Shown piece after piece: positions 1-8,648 of a stretch of DNA of 64,000 nt. This DNA comes from Candidatus Methanoperedens sp. Lineage in GTDB: Archaea; Halobacteriota; Methanosarcinia; Methanosarcinales; Methanoperedenaceae. The stretch spans positions 56,485-120,484 of the forward strand of contig VEPM01000013.1 of assembly GCA_012026795.1 (NCBI GenBank). The letters are read 5' to 3'. The notes under the pieces are model-generated. The model did not search any database. It saw only the letters and a list, made by a program, of their open reading frames with translations, and was not told the DNA's origin. The position numbers were made by a program, and so were the translations under genes. Numbering within the stretch: position 1 is the stretch's first letter; every line of letters starts with the position of its first letter.

Positions 1-57
1 AATGCTAAAATTTATCGGTAGGAACATTTATTTGAATAGACTTACAATCGTATTGTT

Positions 58-1206
58 GTGAGTGGTATGAATACAAAATCTCTCTTAAAAATATTAATCG
101 TTTTGTTCATTTCTGGTATCATTTTTTCCTCAATTGCCAGTGCTTCAGAATTCAAGTCCGGGGATAACCTCATCATCGCGAAAGATGAAGTGATAAATGA
201 TGATCTTTATTTTGCAGGAAATTCGATAACAATAGACGGTACTATCAACGGTGATCTTATTGCTGCAGGTTCTGAAATAAAAGTCACCGGAACAATAAAT
301 GGTGGGATTATTGCGGCTGGAGGTTCCATAATCGTTACCGGGAATGTCACGAATGATATCAGGGCAGCGGGTGGCGAAGTCAGGATTGATGGTAATGTCG
401 GGGATAATATTCTTGTTTTTACCGGGAACCTCGTTTTAGAGAAAAATGCGAGAATAGCCAGGGACTTAACATTGGGTGCAGGAACTGCTACTATTGATGG
501 TATTGTGAATGGGAATATCAATGGAGGAGCTTCCAATATGGAAATGAGAGGAGTGACAAAGGGAAATGTGGCTATTAGAATAGATAATAATATCAAGCTC
601 TCTCCTGGAGCAATCATAGGCGGGAACCTGGAATATACGGCCCCCCGTCCGGGTGAAATTTCAGGAATTGTTTCAGGAACGACTACTTATAAAGAAACAC
701 CTGTAAGAAGGGAAAATTTCATGTCCCGGTTACCGGGTGAGGTACTGGGATATTTATGGCTTTTATTGATCGGGATAGTATCCCTGATACTCGCTCCCGA
801 ATTAACTCAAAGGATTTCAGATAATATTTCAGTTAAGCCGTTAAAGAATCTTTTGTGGGGACTCCTATTCCTGATAGTTACACCCATTATTGCGGTATTA
901 CTTTTAGTAACCGTAATTGGAATTCCACCTGGTCTGATATTACTAGCTGTTTATATCGTATTATTATATATAAGTAGAATTTATATCGGGTTATGGGTTG
1001 GACAATATGTATCAGGGAAGTTGAAGCAGGAAACCAAGTCCAGGGTATTAGCAATGGCTTTAGGTTTGATTATCGTGGTTATAGGTATAAATCTGCCAAT
1101 TATCGGGGGATTTGTTCATTTTATAATTATTCTTCTTGGACTCGGAGCCATTATATTGACAGTATATAATAGCTACAAGAAATTAAAAGAGCAAAAAGCC
1201 ATCTGA
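58..1206 (+). CDS. Bactofilin-like beta-helix membrane protein
   Basis: A 382-residue protein with an N-terminal signal peptide (about residues 5-30). Residues 45-200 are a repetitive region rich in Gly, Ile and Asn with short TIDGTINGDL-like units, typical of polymer-forming right-handed beta-helix (bactofilin-type) domains. From about residue 230 there are four or five hydrophobic segments. The helix therefore probably lies outside and is anchored by the C-terminal membrane domain; a structural or surface role is inferred. The GTG at 58 or the ATG at 67 could be the start, and neither has a clear ribosome binding site. It stands alone, convergent with proline dehydrogenase. Substrate or partner is unknown. 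Confidence 0.75.
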   Translation: MSGMNTKSLLKILIVLFISGIIFSSIASASEFKSGDNLIIAKDEVINDDLYFAGNSITIDGTINGDLIAAGSEIKVTGTINGGIIAAGGSIIVTGNVTNDIRAAGGEVRIDGNVGDNILVFTGNLVLEKNARIARDLTLGAGTATIDGIVNGNINGGASNMEMRGVTKGNVAIRIDNNIKLSPGAIIGGNLEYTAPRPGEISGIVSGTTTYKETPVRRENFMSRLPGEVLGYLWLLLIGIVSLILAPELTQRISDNISVKPLKNLLWGLLFLIVTPIIAVLLLVTVIGIPPGLILLAVYIVLLYISRIYIGLWVGQYVSGKLKQETKSRVLAMALGLIIVVIGINLPIIGGFVHFIIILLGLGAIILTVYNSYKKLKEQKAI

Positions 1207-1224
1207 TCGTTATATATCAAAATT

Positions 1225-2058
1225 TCATATATCAAGAATTGACCTGAATATCAGCAAAATATTGCGTTTCCGTTCCCTTATCCTTCGCACGGAATACGGA
1301 AACCATTTTTTGCCATAAGGGATATAATCAACAACTACAAATCCTTTTTTTACAAGCCTGTTCTTCAACTCTTCCCTGACCCCATGAAGCATCTGGAATT
1401 CGATCTTCTTTTTATGAGCCTTGTTGGCTTCAATTGCCTCATTGACCAGGCGGTCATCATGTGTAGCAATAGCAAAAAACGGGCTCCTGTAGAACAGGAA
1501 TCCCATGAGTTTTGAGAAATTTATTGTTACATCTGCGCGGCTTGAATATGCTATTTTACTATTTTCTTTATAAGCGCCTTTTACGAGGCGTATGATGCCG
1601 CCCATTGATATAATTCTTCGGATATCGCTTTCACTTCTTTTAAGGTTTGTCTGGATCGCTATTCCTGTGTTTTTGTATTTCTTAAAAATAGTAAGGTAAA
1701 TATCGATCGTATCCTCTGTGTAAGGCGAGTTCTCCATATCGATCCATACGAAAATATCGTTAGCAGCGCTTACAATCGTTTCCACATGGGATAAGCACAG
1801 GTTTTTATCGATCCCAAGCCCAAGCTGCGTGAGTTTTATGGAAAGTGAGGAGTTCAGTTTTGCATCTTTAATAGCCCGCAGGATTCCAAGGTTCTCGATC
1901 TTGTTTTTCTCGGCCTCTTCTCTATCTTTTACATGCTCGCCAAGAAAATTGATTATGGCGCCAATGCCCCTGTTGTTTGCCTTTTTTGCGCTTATGATGG
2001 CGTCATCTAAGGTTTCACCAGCTATCCATTGGCGTGCAAACCTGATGAAGAAACTCAT
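1225..2058 (-). CDS. Proline dehydrogenase
   Basis: FAD-dependent oxidation of proline to pyrroline-5-carboxylate, the first step of proline catabolism. The family motifs are in order: WIAGETLDDAI near the N terminus, RLVKGAY in the middle, FQMLHGVR, and YIPYGKKWFPYSVRRIRER near the C terminus, which binds substrate and flavin. I chose the ATG at 2058 (277 residues) because the family begins a few residues before the AGET motif and an AAGGG lies just upstream. The open frame continues further upstream to 2283, but that part is hydrophobic, not family-like, and runs through a repeat and the neighbouring gene. No pyrroline-5-carboxylate dehydrogenase is nearby. Confidence 0.88.
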   Translation of the reverse strand: MSFFIRFARQWIAGETLDDAIISAKKANNRGIGAIINFLGEHVKDREEAEKNKIENLGILRAIKDAKLNSSLSIKLTQLGLGIDKNLCLSHVETIVSAANDIFVWIDMENSPYTEDTIDIYLTIFKKYKNTGIAIQTNLKRSESDIRRIISMGGIIRLVKGAYKENSKIAYSSRADVTINFSKLMGFLFYRSPFFAIATHDDRLVNEAIEANKAHKKKIEFQMLHGVREELKNRLVKKGFVVVDYIPYGKKWFPYSVRRIRERKRNILLIFRSILDI

Positions 2059-2185
2059 AACCCTTGTTAGAAATTGGGGTTGGGGGTACTTAAGGGCTGT
2101 GTTACCCAAAATAATCACCAAAAATCCAATATAGCGTATGACATAGTGAATCATGCATATCTCACCAGAAAGGAAACGATACAAC

Positions 2186-2213
2186 AAACCGCAAAGGACG
2201 CAAAGAACACAAA
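2186..2213. repeat. Solo AACCGCAAAGGACGCAAAG-type repeat
   Basis: A run of A-C-C-G-C-A-A-A-G/G-A-C-G-C-A-A-A-G units immediately upstream of the small gene at 2227. It has the same style (CA-rich 9-10 base units) as the dyad repeats around the GxxExxY genes and is probably a member of the same dispersed family. Confidence 0.5.
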
Positions 2214-2226
2214 ATCCAGAGATAAT

Positions 2227-2499
2227 ATGAAAAAGAATGACGAATTCAAGGATGTGTATGAAGATGTTGTAATTATAAACCATCCTGATTCAATACATAA
2301 AATAGAGAAGGGACTAAAAGCCGCGCTTGGAGTTGCTCCCAGAGGGCAGACTTCATACAAAAGAAAATTAAGTGAGAGCGGGGAAATATTGCTGCTGCGA
2401 CTGCCAAAAGAGCTTAGAGAATCATATCATATTGAAAAAGGCACACATGCCCTGGTTACTCCTATAGGGCCGAAAAAAGCTATTGTAGAGTTCGAGTGA
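2227..2499 (+). CDS. Small hypothetical protein (90 aa)
   Basis: I do not recognise this protein. The first ATG after the upstream repeat is at 2227. The C-terminal half (LLRLPKELRESYHIEKGTHA) resembles the swapped-hairpin AbrB/SpoVT fold, in which a short strand pair is followed by a 'lxkGd'-like turn, so a DNA-binding or antitoxin-like role is possible. The first 45 residues are charged and without a known motif. It is divergent from proline dehydrogenase and runs into a decayed methyltransferase fragment on the other strand. Confidence 0.5.
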   Translation: MKKNDEFKDVYEDVVIINHPDSIHKIEKGLKAALGVAPRGQTSYKRKLSESGEILLLRLPKELRESYHIEKGTHALVTPIGPKKAIVEFE

Positions 2500-2718
2500 T
2501 TTCAGAACTTCCAGTTTTTCACCTTCAATAAAAATGTTTTTCGTATCGTCAAAACCGAAGGATTCTTCCTTGCATGGAACAAGAGTTACAGTGGTGGAAG
2601 ACTGTAATACCCGGAAAGCGTCGGACTTGCCTGCCCAGTTTAAAACATAGCGTTCGTTTTTAAATTCGATAGCCTTACCAAGAGTGATTTACAGTTTTTC
2701 CCAGTCGATTTTGCCTTA
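2487..2718 (-). pseudogene. N-terminal relic of a type III (Mod-like) DNA methyltransferase
   Basis: Read on the minus strand, the stretch gives KIDWEKL, then an in-frame TAA, then ITLGKAIEFKNERYVLNWAG, ending with NIFIEGEKLEVLKSL. That succession is how site-specific adenine methyltransferases of type III systems begin, just before the catalytic domain. Only about 75 codons remain. The internal stop and the abrupt end at the 2227-2499 gene show it is not functional. It indicates that a restriction-modification locus once stood here. Confidence 0.6.
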
Positions 2719-2805
2719 AATCACATTATACTAACAACGAATATTTTCAGTGAAGTATTTATGGTACTGTAATTATGTTGAAAGCTATGGTATCTGAAGA
2801 AACGG

Positions 2806-2836
2806 AACCACAGATGAACACAGATAAACACAGATT
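2806..2836 (+). repeat. Left arm of dyad repeat at GxxExxY gene 1
   Basis: Three CAGAT(G/A)AACA-like units following AACC. The reverse complement of the same pattern lies at 3211-3242, so the two arms bracket the GxxExxY gene. The arm supplies the gene's likely ATG (2814). Confidence 0.8.
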
Positions 2837-3191
2837 GAACGCAATGTCTGAGCGGATCATAGGGGCTGCTTTTGAAGTAAGCAATGTTCTTGGAGCAGGT
2901 TTTCTGGAAAAAGTCTATGAAAATGCTTTGAATATTGAGTTAAATTTGAGAGGATTACAAACCTTTCAACAGGCACCATTAAAGGTATATTATAAGGATG
3001 AATTGGTTGGCGACTACATAGCTGATATTTTGGTTGAAAATGAGATAATAATTGAAGTTAAAGCGGTAAAAGAAATCGATGCAATTCATTTTGCTCAATG
3101 CTTAAATTATCTTAGAATAACTGGGCGTAAACTTTGTCTTTTGTTGAATTTCAGTAAACCAAGAGTAGAAATTAAAAGAATCATGATGTGA
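2814..3191 (+). CDS. GxxExxY family protein (copy 1)
   Basis: A 125-residue protein of the GxxExxY family, named for the motif seen here as GFLEKVY. The second half has the strand-rich D-x-x-V-x-x-x-I-I-x-E-x-K pattern (ADILVENEIIIEVKAVKEI) of PD-(D/E)XK-type folds, so a nuclease-like activity is possible but unproven in this family. The ATG at 2814 lies inside the left repeat arm and gives the usual MNTDKH start; an upstream ATG at 2775 would add 13 residues. A paralogue is at 52509-52880. Both copies are framed by dyad repeats. Confidence 0.85.
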   Translation: MNTDKHRLNAMSERIIGAAFEVSNVLGAGFLEKVYENALNIELNLRGLQTFQQAPLKVYYKDELVGDYIADILVENEIIIEVKAVKEIDAIHFAQCLNYLRITGRKLCLLLNFSKPRVEIKRIMM

Positions 3192-3210
3192 ATCAAATTC
3201 CAATGAAACA

Positions 3211-3245
3211 AATCTGTGGTTCATCTGTGTTCATCTGTGGTTAAT
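3211..3245 (-). repeat. Right arm of dyad repeat at GxxExxY gene 1
   Basis: TCTGTGGTT-CATCTGTGTT-CATCTGTGG, the reverse complement of the units at 2806-2836. About 375 bases separate the two arms, essentially one GxxExxY gene. Confidence 0.8.
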
Positions 3246-3308
3246 AAATTTCCAAAAACAAAATAACCATATTTCACAAAAATATGAAAACGATATGCTA
3301 AGATACTA

Positions 3309-4382
3309 TCAGGATGAATCCGCCCCTAAAACCTGAAATCTCATCATCCCCACATAAAGCACAACCGCCACAGCCGCATACATCCCGCAATAAACCAGTG
3401 CCTGGGCGCCAATAGAATCGGCTGACAGCCTTGTCACAAGGTTAAAAGGGGAATTTGTGAACAGATATCCCATGAGGAACATCAATATCAGCACAAGTGA
3501 ATACAAATACTGTGAGATCATCCTCTTTTTATATTTTACTGCTATCATCGCCCCGATAATAACAACGATCGCTCCAGTTATTCCTGACAGAAGTAGTATT
3601 AATCCGGTGTTGTAAACCACCACTCCATTTAACCTGACAAGAAGAAGCCACAAAAAAGCCTGTGCAGGGACAATAACAACAGCAGTGATCATCTTTCCAT
3701 TCAATATCCGGGAAAATGACACTGGTGTTACCAGCAGCAAATCCATGGTCTTGCGTTCATATTCCTCGGTCAGCATATCGATAATCAGGCCACCGGAAAT
3801 GAAAACGGGTGTGAATACAAGAAGCGGGATAAGTATCCCGAATATGAATTCAAAATAGGTCGATGTTTTTTTCGGAATATTATCTACATAGAGTTTTATT
3901 GGTTCAAAACCGATCCTTGCACCTCTTATATCCCGGACATAGCCTTCATATTCCTCCAGGGGTTTCTTTAGCTCCAGTGTTACGAAAGTGCCCCTTATAT
4001 CTGATTTTGGAAGATAGATCACCAGATTGATAATTTCATTGCCTCCCGACCCTTCTTTCGGGATAACGATGATGGCATCAATCTTATTATTATAAAAATC
4101 AACAAGTGCCGCGTCAACATCTGTATAATAATGCGGGTTTACCTGGCCTTTTTCAATGAATTGCCTTAATTCACCCTGCCCGACAATTCCCACATTGGCC
4201 CTGGGAGCGTCATATTTGCTCAGAGAGGACGGATCAAAAAATGAAGCAAGACCAATAACGATCAAAGATGAGAAAGATGCAATTAACAATTGTACGATTA
4301 TTGCAAGTATTAGTGTTTTCTCAAACAGGAGGGATTTAATCTCCTTTTTCACAATAACCCCTGTATCAGCCAAAAACAACAC
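3309..4382 (-). CDS. ABC-2 type transporter permease
   Basis: A 357-residue membrane subunit of an ABC exporter. It has one TM helix at residues 25-48, then an extracytoplasmic domain of about 130 residues, then five TM helices from about residue 180. The YERKTMDLLLVTPVS segment after the second TM is the cytoplasmic coupling element typical of ABC-2/NatB-type permeases. It lies directly downstream of, and overlaps by 17 bases, the permease-protease gene, and the ATPase is divergent at 6237. The three probably form one exporter; the cargo is not evident. Confidence 0.85.
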   Translation of the reverse strand: MLFLADTGVIVKKEIKSLLFEKTLILAIIVQLLIASFSSLIVIGLASFFDPSSLSKYDAPRANVGIVGQGELRQFIEKGQVNPHYYTDVDAALVDFYNNKIDAIIVIPKEGSGGNEIINLVIYLPKSDIRGTFVTLELKKPLEEYEGYVRDIRGARIGFEPIKLYVDNIPKKTSTYFEFIFGILIPLLVFTPVFISGGLIIDMLTEEYERKTMDLLLVTPVSFSRILNGKMITAVVIVPAQAFLWLLLVRLNGVVVYNTGLILLLSGITGAIVVIIGAMIAVKYKKRMISQYLYSLVLILMFLMGYLFTNSPFNLVTRLSADSIGAQALVYCGMYAAVAVVLYVGMMRFQVLGADSS

Positions 4383-6144
4383 TCCTTACCAGATAAAGAT
4401 TATAAGCTGCATGAACAATCGATGCCAGGATAACACAGGCAAGATACTCCCGATGCCCCAGGTATCTCATACCCAGTGATGCTGCTGTTGTGGAGCTGAC
4501 ATGTAAAAGCAAAGGAAAAACAAGAAGTCCGATCCCCATCACTGACCCGAATGCCGAGCCTGCAATACTGGCAATGACCACAAGAAGCAGGACTTTCTCA
4601 CCTGCAAAAAAACCAAACCCTGATAATATCCCGAATTTCAGGGCATTACCTGTCGTGACTTCAGCCATTTTCCTGGAAAATACCGTATAGATACCGGCTG
4701 ATTTTACCAGTTCTTCAACAAAAGCAGCAACAATAATAAATAATAATATCCCGATGCGAATCGGAAAATTAAACATCAAGACAATAAGCATCAACTGGAT
4801 CGAAAATACAAGAGGGAGAAGGGCAATGCTGAGTGAGAATAGCGGAGCTGGAACCCGTTTAATAAATTCCTGGATCGAATCAAGAAGCTTTTCCTTGATG
4901 GATTTTTGTGTGAACAGGTCTTCTTCCCTGTAAATGAAAATGCCGAATATGAATATCAGGATGGATAACAGGTAAAACGGAAGTGTGGAAAACATATAAT
5001 CGCTTACCGAAACAGTCTCATTTTCAAGAAGCCTGACAACAAGTGTTATCGGGGAAATGATGCTGATGGCATGGATATTTGCGAACATCGCGGGAAAGAA
5101 AATATAACCGGACAGGAAAACAGAAAGGAAAATAAGCACAAAACTGAGTTCTTTAAAACTGCGTGCAATTATTGCGCCCAGGAAGGATGTTGAAAGGAAC
5201 ATCAGGGAAACAGGCAGGAGGGTCAGGATTATCCATGGGCTTCCTCCAAGCTTAAATGTCATTATTGCCACAAGCGCAATCGAACCCAGAAGATACGGTA
5301 GAAGCTTTCCAAGGACTATCTGGTAAGGACTGGCAGGTGTTACAAGCAACAGTTCACCTTTTCTCTTTATTCTTTCATCCATAATGCTTGATGAAAAAAA
5401 CTGTGCGATAAAAAAAATAGGAAATATAAATATAAAACTCAGGACAACGGATTTAAAAGGGATAGACGGGTTAAAATGAGATGGTGTTGCCAGAGTTTGT
5501 TCATTAATGGGTGAAATTATTTTATTTTCCGTTATTTCCCTGGCAGAAGGAATTTGTATATTCTTAGCAGATTCATCCGGCATATTTCCTGTTCCTTGCT
5601 TTTCGGTGACGGGCGCAGAGACTTGACTTGCCCCCGGAGCCGCCTGCGCTGGCATATTCACAGGAATATTATTGATAGACGGCGCCTGGAAAGCCTGTTC
5701 ACGGGGGATGTTTTTTATTTTGATCCACACAGGAAAAGTATTATTCAGGTCATTATATGACAAAAGCCTTGATTCATCATATTTTTTTATGGCCTTATCA
5801 AGAGCATCAAGAGCCGATATTGATTTTTCATTATTATGGTAATAAATTTTATCGCCATTTATGAGAATATCTATTCCTTCATTCTCAAAAAGAGATTTAG
5901 CCCCTCTTTCACCTGCAATTACAACTTCGAATTTAGCCTCGTTTTGTAAAACCCTTGCAAGGGATGCATCCGTCACAACAACCCTGTAAATATTATCATT
6001 TATATGAAGACCTGACTGGGCTGCAAAAAAAGAAGCAGTCCCTATCAGGATTAAAATTATGAAAGAAAAAAAACGGGTTTTAAGACTGAAATTTGACTTT
6101 GTCCTCCTTAATTCCCATCTGGCTATTGTAAATATTTGTCCCAT
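4366..6144 (-). CDS. ABC-2 permease fused to a PrsW-type intramembrane protease
   Basis: A 592-residue protein with two parts. Residues 1-400 are an ABC-2 permease: TM near residue 30, a Pro/Ala-rich external domain, then the coupling sequence ERIKRKGELLLVTPASPYQ and several TM helices. From about residue 430 a second hydrophobic domain carries FVEELVKSAG, FFAGEKVLLL, HVSSTTAASLG and ASIVHAAYN. These correspond in order to the EExxK, E-N/K, HxxxT and HxxxN motifs of PrsW-family glutamate-type membrane proteases. The ABC part is well supported. The protease assignment rests on motif order. The fusion suggests that export and membrane proteolysis are coupled. Confidence 0.8.
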   Translation of the reverse strand: MGQIFTIARWELRRTKSNFSLKTRFFSFIILILIGTASFFAAQSGLHINDNIYRVVVTDASLARVLQNEAKFEVVIAGERGAKSLFENEGIDILINGDKIYYHNNEKSISALDALDKAIKKYDESRLLSYNDLNNTFPVWIKIKNIPREQAFQAPSINNIPVNMPAQAAPGASQVSAPVTEKQGTGNMPDESAKNIQIPSAREITENKIISPINEQTLATPSHFNPSIPFKSVVLSFIFIFPIFFIAQFFSSSIMDERIKRKGELLLVTPASPYQIVLGKLLPYLLGSIALVAIMTFKLGGSPWIILTLLPVSLMFLSTSFLGAIIARSFKELSFVLIFLSVFLSGYIFFPAMFANIHAISIISPITLVVRLLENETVSVSDYMFSTLPFYLLSILIFIFGIFIYREEDLFTQKSIKEKLLDSIQEFIKRVPAPLFSLSIALLPLVFSIQLMLIVLMFNFPIRIGILLFIIVAAFVEELVKSAGIYTVFSRKMAEVTTGNALKFGILSGFGFFAGEKVLLLVVIASIAGSAFGSVMGIGLLVFPLLLHVSSTTAASLGMRYLGHREYLACVILASIVHAAYNLYLVRSVVFG

Positions 6145-6236
6145 ATTTAGCTTATTCCTTCCATTTTTCTCATTTATTTCATCATAATACTTATAATGTT
6201 TATGAGATAAATAAGTATTTAAAATAGGTATTTATT
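6145..6236. promoter_or_regulatory. Divergent promoter region of the exporter genes
   Basis: A 92-base AT-rich spacer between the outward-reading permease and ATPase genes. A plausible archaeal TATA element for the ATPase, AAGTATTTAAAATAGG, lies at about 6213-6228. That is close to the ATG, so the transcript would be nearly leaderless. No strong dyad operator is visible. Confidence 0.4.
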
Positions 6237-7118
6237 ATGAATGAAATCGAAGTAAAAGGGCTCAGGAAAGAATATGGAAGTTTTACTGCTGTTGAGTCCC
6301 TGGATTTTGAGGTCATGAAAGGCGAAATTTTCGGTATTGTCGGGCCAAACGGCGCAGGAAAGACCACAACTCTTAAAATGTTGAGCGGATTGATTATCCC
6401 AGGTGGTGGCAGTATAAAAATACAGGGACTGGATATCAGGAAACATTCCCGGGAAATCAAGCAAAAACTTGGTTTCCTGCCTGAGGAAAGCCCATTATAT
6501 GAGGGAATGACTGCAATTGATTACCTCATGTTTTTCGCAGAGATTTATGGGATCGGGAAGGAAACTGCGCTCACCCGGATCAGGGGACTGCTAAATGCGC
6601 TTAAACTTGATGCGAGAGATAGAAAGATAGGCGAGATGTCAAAGGGTATGCAGCGAAAAGTGGCAATAGCAAGAGCTTTGATAAACGATCCCGAATACCT
6701 TATCCTTGATGAGATGACCTCAGGTCTTGATCCTACAACTTCCAAATATCTGTCTGATTTCGTGTTAGAGCTAAAAAAACAGGGAAAAACCATAATTTTT
6801 AGCGCACATAACCTGTACCAGGTTGAGAGCATATGCGACCATATCCTGATAATGAACCGGGGAAAAGTGGTTTCTATCGGAACCATGCCCCAGATCAGGA
6901 AAATGTGCGGGGCAATTGAATATTCAATCGAGTTCAATGTCAGGGATAACTTTGATTTTGCAGCCCGGAAAAATAACGGGAATTTTATCACAACAACGCA
7001 CGATATTGATGAATTTAACAACATTACAGGCTGGGTGGCAAAGCACAACGGGAAAATAATCAATATAAAAACAGTCGAGACATCACTTGAAGATATATTC
7101 CTTAAGCTGATGAATTGA
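6237..7118 (+). CDS. ABC transporter ATP-binding protein
   Basis: The 293-residue cytoplasmic ATPase of the exporter. Walker A is GPNGAGKTT (residues 36-44), the signature is MSKGMQRKVAIARAL (about 138), Walker B is YLILDEM (about 158) with SGLDP following, and the switch histidine is in FSAHNL. The C-terminal 70 residues resemble the accessory domain of NatA/CcmA-type exporters. It is divergent from the two permease genes at 3309-6144 and is expected to power them. Confidence 0.9.
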   Translation: MNEIEVKGLRKEYGSFTAVESLDFEVMKGEIFGIVGPNGAGKTTTLKMLSGLIIPGGGSIKIQGLDIRKHSREIKQKLGFLPEESPLYEGMTAIDYLMFFAEIYGIGKETALTRIRGLLNALKLDARDRKIGEMSKGMQRKVAIARALINDPEYLILDEMTSGLDPTTSKYLSDFVLELKKQGKTIIFSAHNLYQVESICDHILIMNRGKVVSIGTMPQIRKMCGAIEYSIEFNVRDNFDFAARKNNGNFITTTHDIDEFNNITGWVAKHNGKIINIKTVETSLEDIFLKLMN

Positions 7119-7167
7119 AAATATTATCGATATATTAAATACTTTTCACCGCACACACAGTCCTGAT

Positions 7168-8070
7168 ATGATCTTACTTACAGGAGCAACGGGTTTTATC
7201 GGAAGTCGTGTTTTGCAGGCCTTATCCCTTAAAAACCTGCAAGTGAGATGCCTTGTCAGGAAACCAAAATCATCCGATAATCCGAACATCACTTATATCA
7301 CAGGGGATGTCCTTGACCGCGATTCGCTTGTTACTGCGACAAAAGGTGTCGATACCGTGTATTATTTCATTCACATGATGGGAAACCAGCCGAAAGGCGA
7401 ACAGAAAAGATTCGATGTTCTTGACAGGACTGCAATAGAAAACATGGTAGATGCATGCAAACTCAATGGTGTCAAAAGGATAATTCATCTCACGGGAATG
7501 AGAAATCCGAAAGAAAAATTATCCCATCATCTTAAAAGCAGGAAAGAAGTTGAAGACATTATAAGGAGCAGCGGCATTGATTATACGGTTTTCAGGGCTT
7601 CTGTGATAATCGGGCGCGGCGGCGCTGCTTTTGATATCCTTGATACAGTCGTTACAAAATTTCCCATCATACCTGTTCTTGACTGGGAAAATACACATGT
7701 GCAGCCGATATTCATTGACGACGTAATAAAATATCTTGTTGAATGCCTTGGAAAAAAAGAGACAGTGAACAGATGTTTTGATATCGGATGTTCCCAGGTT
7801 TTGACCTATAAAGAATTGATACAACAATATGCAGATGAACTCGGGTTGAAAAGAACGTTCATTCGCATCCCCGGATCGTGGCACTGGATATCATCAATGG
7901 TGCTGGGAAAGCTTTCGCCTGTAGATCCCAATGTTGTTTACTGGCTGATCGAGTCCCTGCAGAATAACATGGTATGCGAACTGAATGATCTCAATAAGAT
8001 ATTCGGGTTTGAACCGGTTCCATTTAAAGAAAGCTTGAGGAGATCAATTATTCAAAATACTGCGAATTGA
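7168..8070 (+). CDS. NAD(P)-binding atypical SDR (NDUFA9-like)
   Basis: A 300-residue protein beginning with the dinucleotide-binding motif GATGFIGSRV (residues 5-14). GDVLDRDSL (about 47) and VYYFIHMMG (about 65) are usual for extended or atypical short-chain dehydrogenases that resemble the complex I subunit NDUFA9 and YbjT. The catalytic YxxxK is not in its classical form (SHHLKSRKEVE in that region), so it may act as a nucleotide-binding or sensor protein, not a classical reductase. No operon partner; downstream is the accessory island. Confidence 0.8.
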   Translation: MILLTGATGFIGSRVLQALSLKNLQVRCLVRKPKSSDNPNITYITGDVLDRDSLVTATKGVDTVYYFIHMMGNQPKGEQKRFDVLDRTAIENMVDACKLNGVKRIIHLTGMRNPKEKLSHHLKSRKEVEDIIRSSGIDYTVFRASVIIGRGGAAFDILDTVVTKFPIIPVLDWENTHVQPIFIDDVIKYLVECLGKKETVNRCFDIGCSQVLTYKELIQQYADELGLKRTFIRIPGSWHWISSMVLGKLSPVDPNVVYWLIESLQNNMVCELNDLNKIFGFEPVPFKESLRRSIIQNTAN

Positions 8071-8084
8071 TCAAGGAAAATTGA

Positions 8085-8160
8085 TTAACCATCTATCGTT
8101 TCAACTATTTTCCTGAAACTTTCAAGTCCGGCTTCTACATTTTCAATAAACGCAGATGCA
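8085..8160 (-). pseudogene. C-terminal gene fragment at island edge
   Basis: The minus strand reads ASAFIENVEAGLESFRKIVE and ends TIDG-stop, a coherent helical C terminus of about 25 codons. It has no start and is cut off where the group II intron relic begins. The family is unknown. It marks the left edge of the inserted material. Confidence 0.3.
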
Positions 8161-8161
8161 C

Positions 8162-8597
8162 TTGGAAGCCGACGTTATCCGCGTAACGGAAGGCAGCAAT
8201 CACAACACCGCTAATAAGCAACTCCGGTCCTGGGATATAGCAGAGAGTTCTGCGCCGCAGCAAGGTGAAGTGAGTCCAGCAAGACTCTACAAGCTATACT
8301 TTGCGATAAAACCTGAAAAGGCAAATTCAAGCTTGGGCGGAAGACCTCACGTAAGAAATTCGTATAGAAGATGAAAGATATGAATCTATTGTTGAAGAGT
8401 CTCCGAAATCGTATTGAACTGAAAGAATGATGGAAGTTACCGGGAATAAAGTTGCTTGGGCATTACCAGTATTATGGAATGAGCGGCAATTTTAGATGGC
8501 TGCCGGATGAGGGAAATCTTCACGTCCGGTTCTGTGAGGGGCTCATTGCCTTGGGGCTATTACCTCAACAAAAAGTGGGCTATGTGCTCTACTCGAC
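8162..8597 (+). mobile_element. Decayed group II intron (copy 1) with maturase remnant
   Basis: This segment is homologous to the intact intron at 53070-53781. It shares a long conserved stretch from about 8164 to 8275, domain V (8500-8533) and the 3' end ...CTCTACTCGAC (8597). The 5' third is missing. Between them, a reading frame gives LLKSLRNRIELKE, a stop, then WKLPGIKLLGHYQYYGMSGN. That is the C-terminal maturase (X) region of an intron-encoded reverse transcriptase, with the RT domain deleted. In domain V the first base of the catalytic AGC triad is changed to T, so splicing is unlikely. Confidence 0.75.
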
Positions 8598-8648
8598 ATT
8601 CGCATGGATCCCTGAGGAATTGTTATACTATATGAATGATTTATTATA

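Noticed and set aside
2059..2283. Extension of proline dehydrogenase to a start at 2283
   Set aside because: The extra 75 residues are a hydrophobic Cys/Leu-rich stretch read through a repeat and the 5' part of the neighbouring gene. The family begins near 2058.
8156..8374. A 72-codon open frame over the intron relic
   Set aside because: It reads structured intron RNA (homologous to 53265-53380). No protein family; frame is not kept in the second copy.
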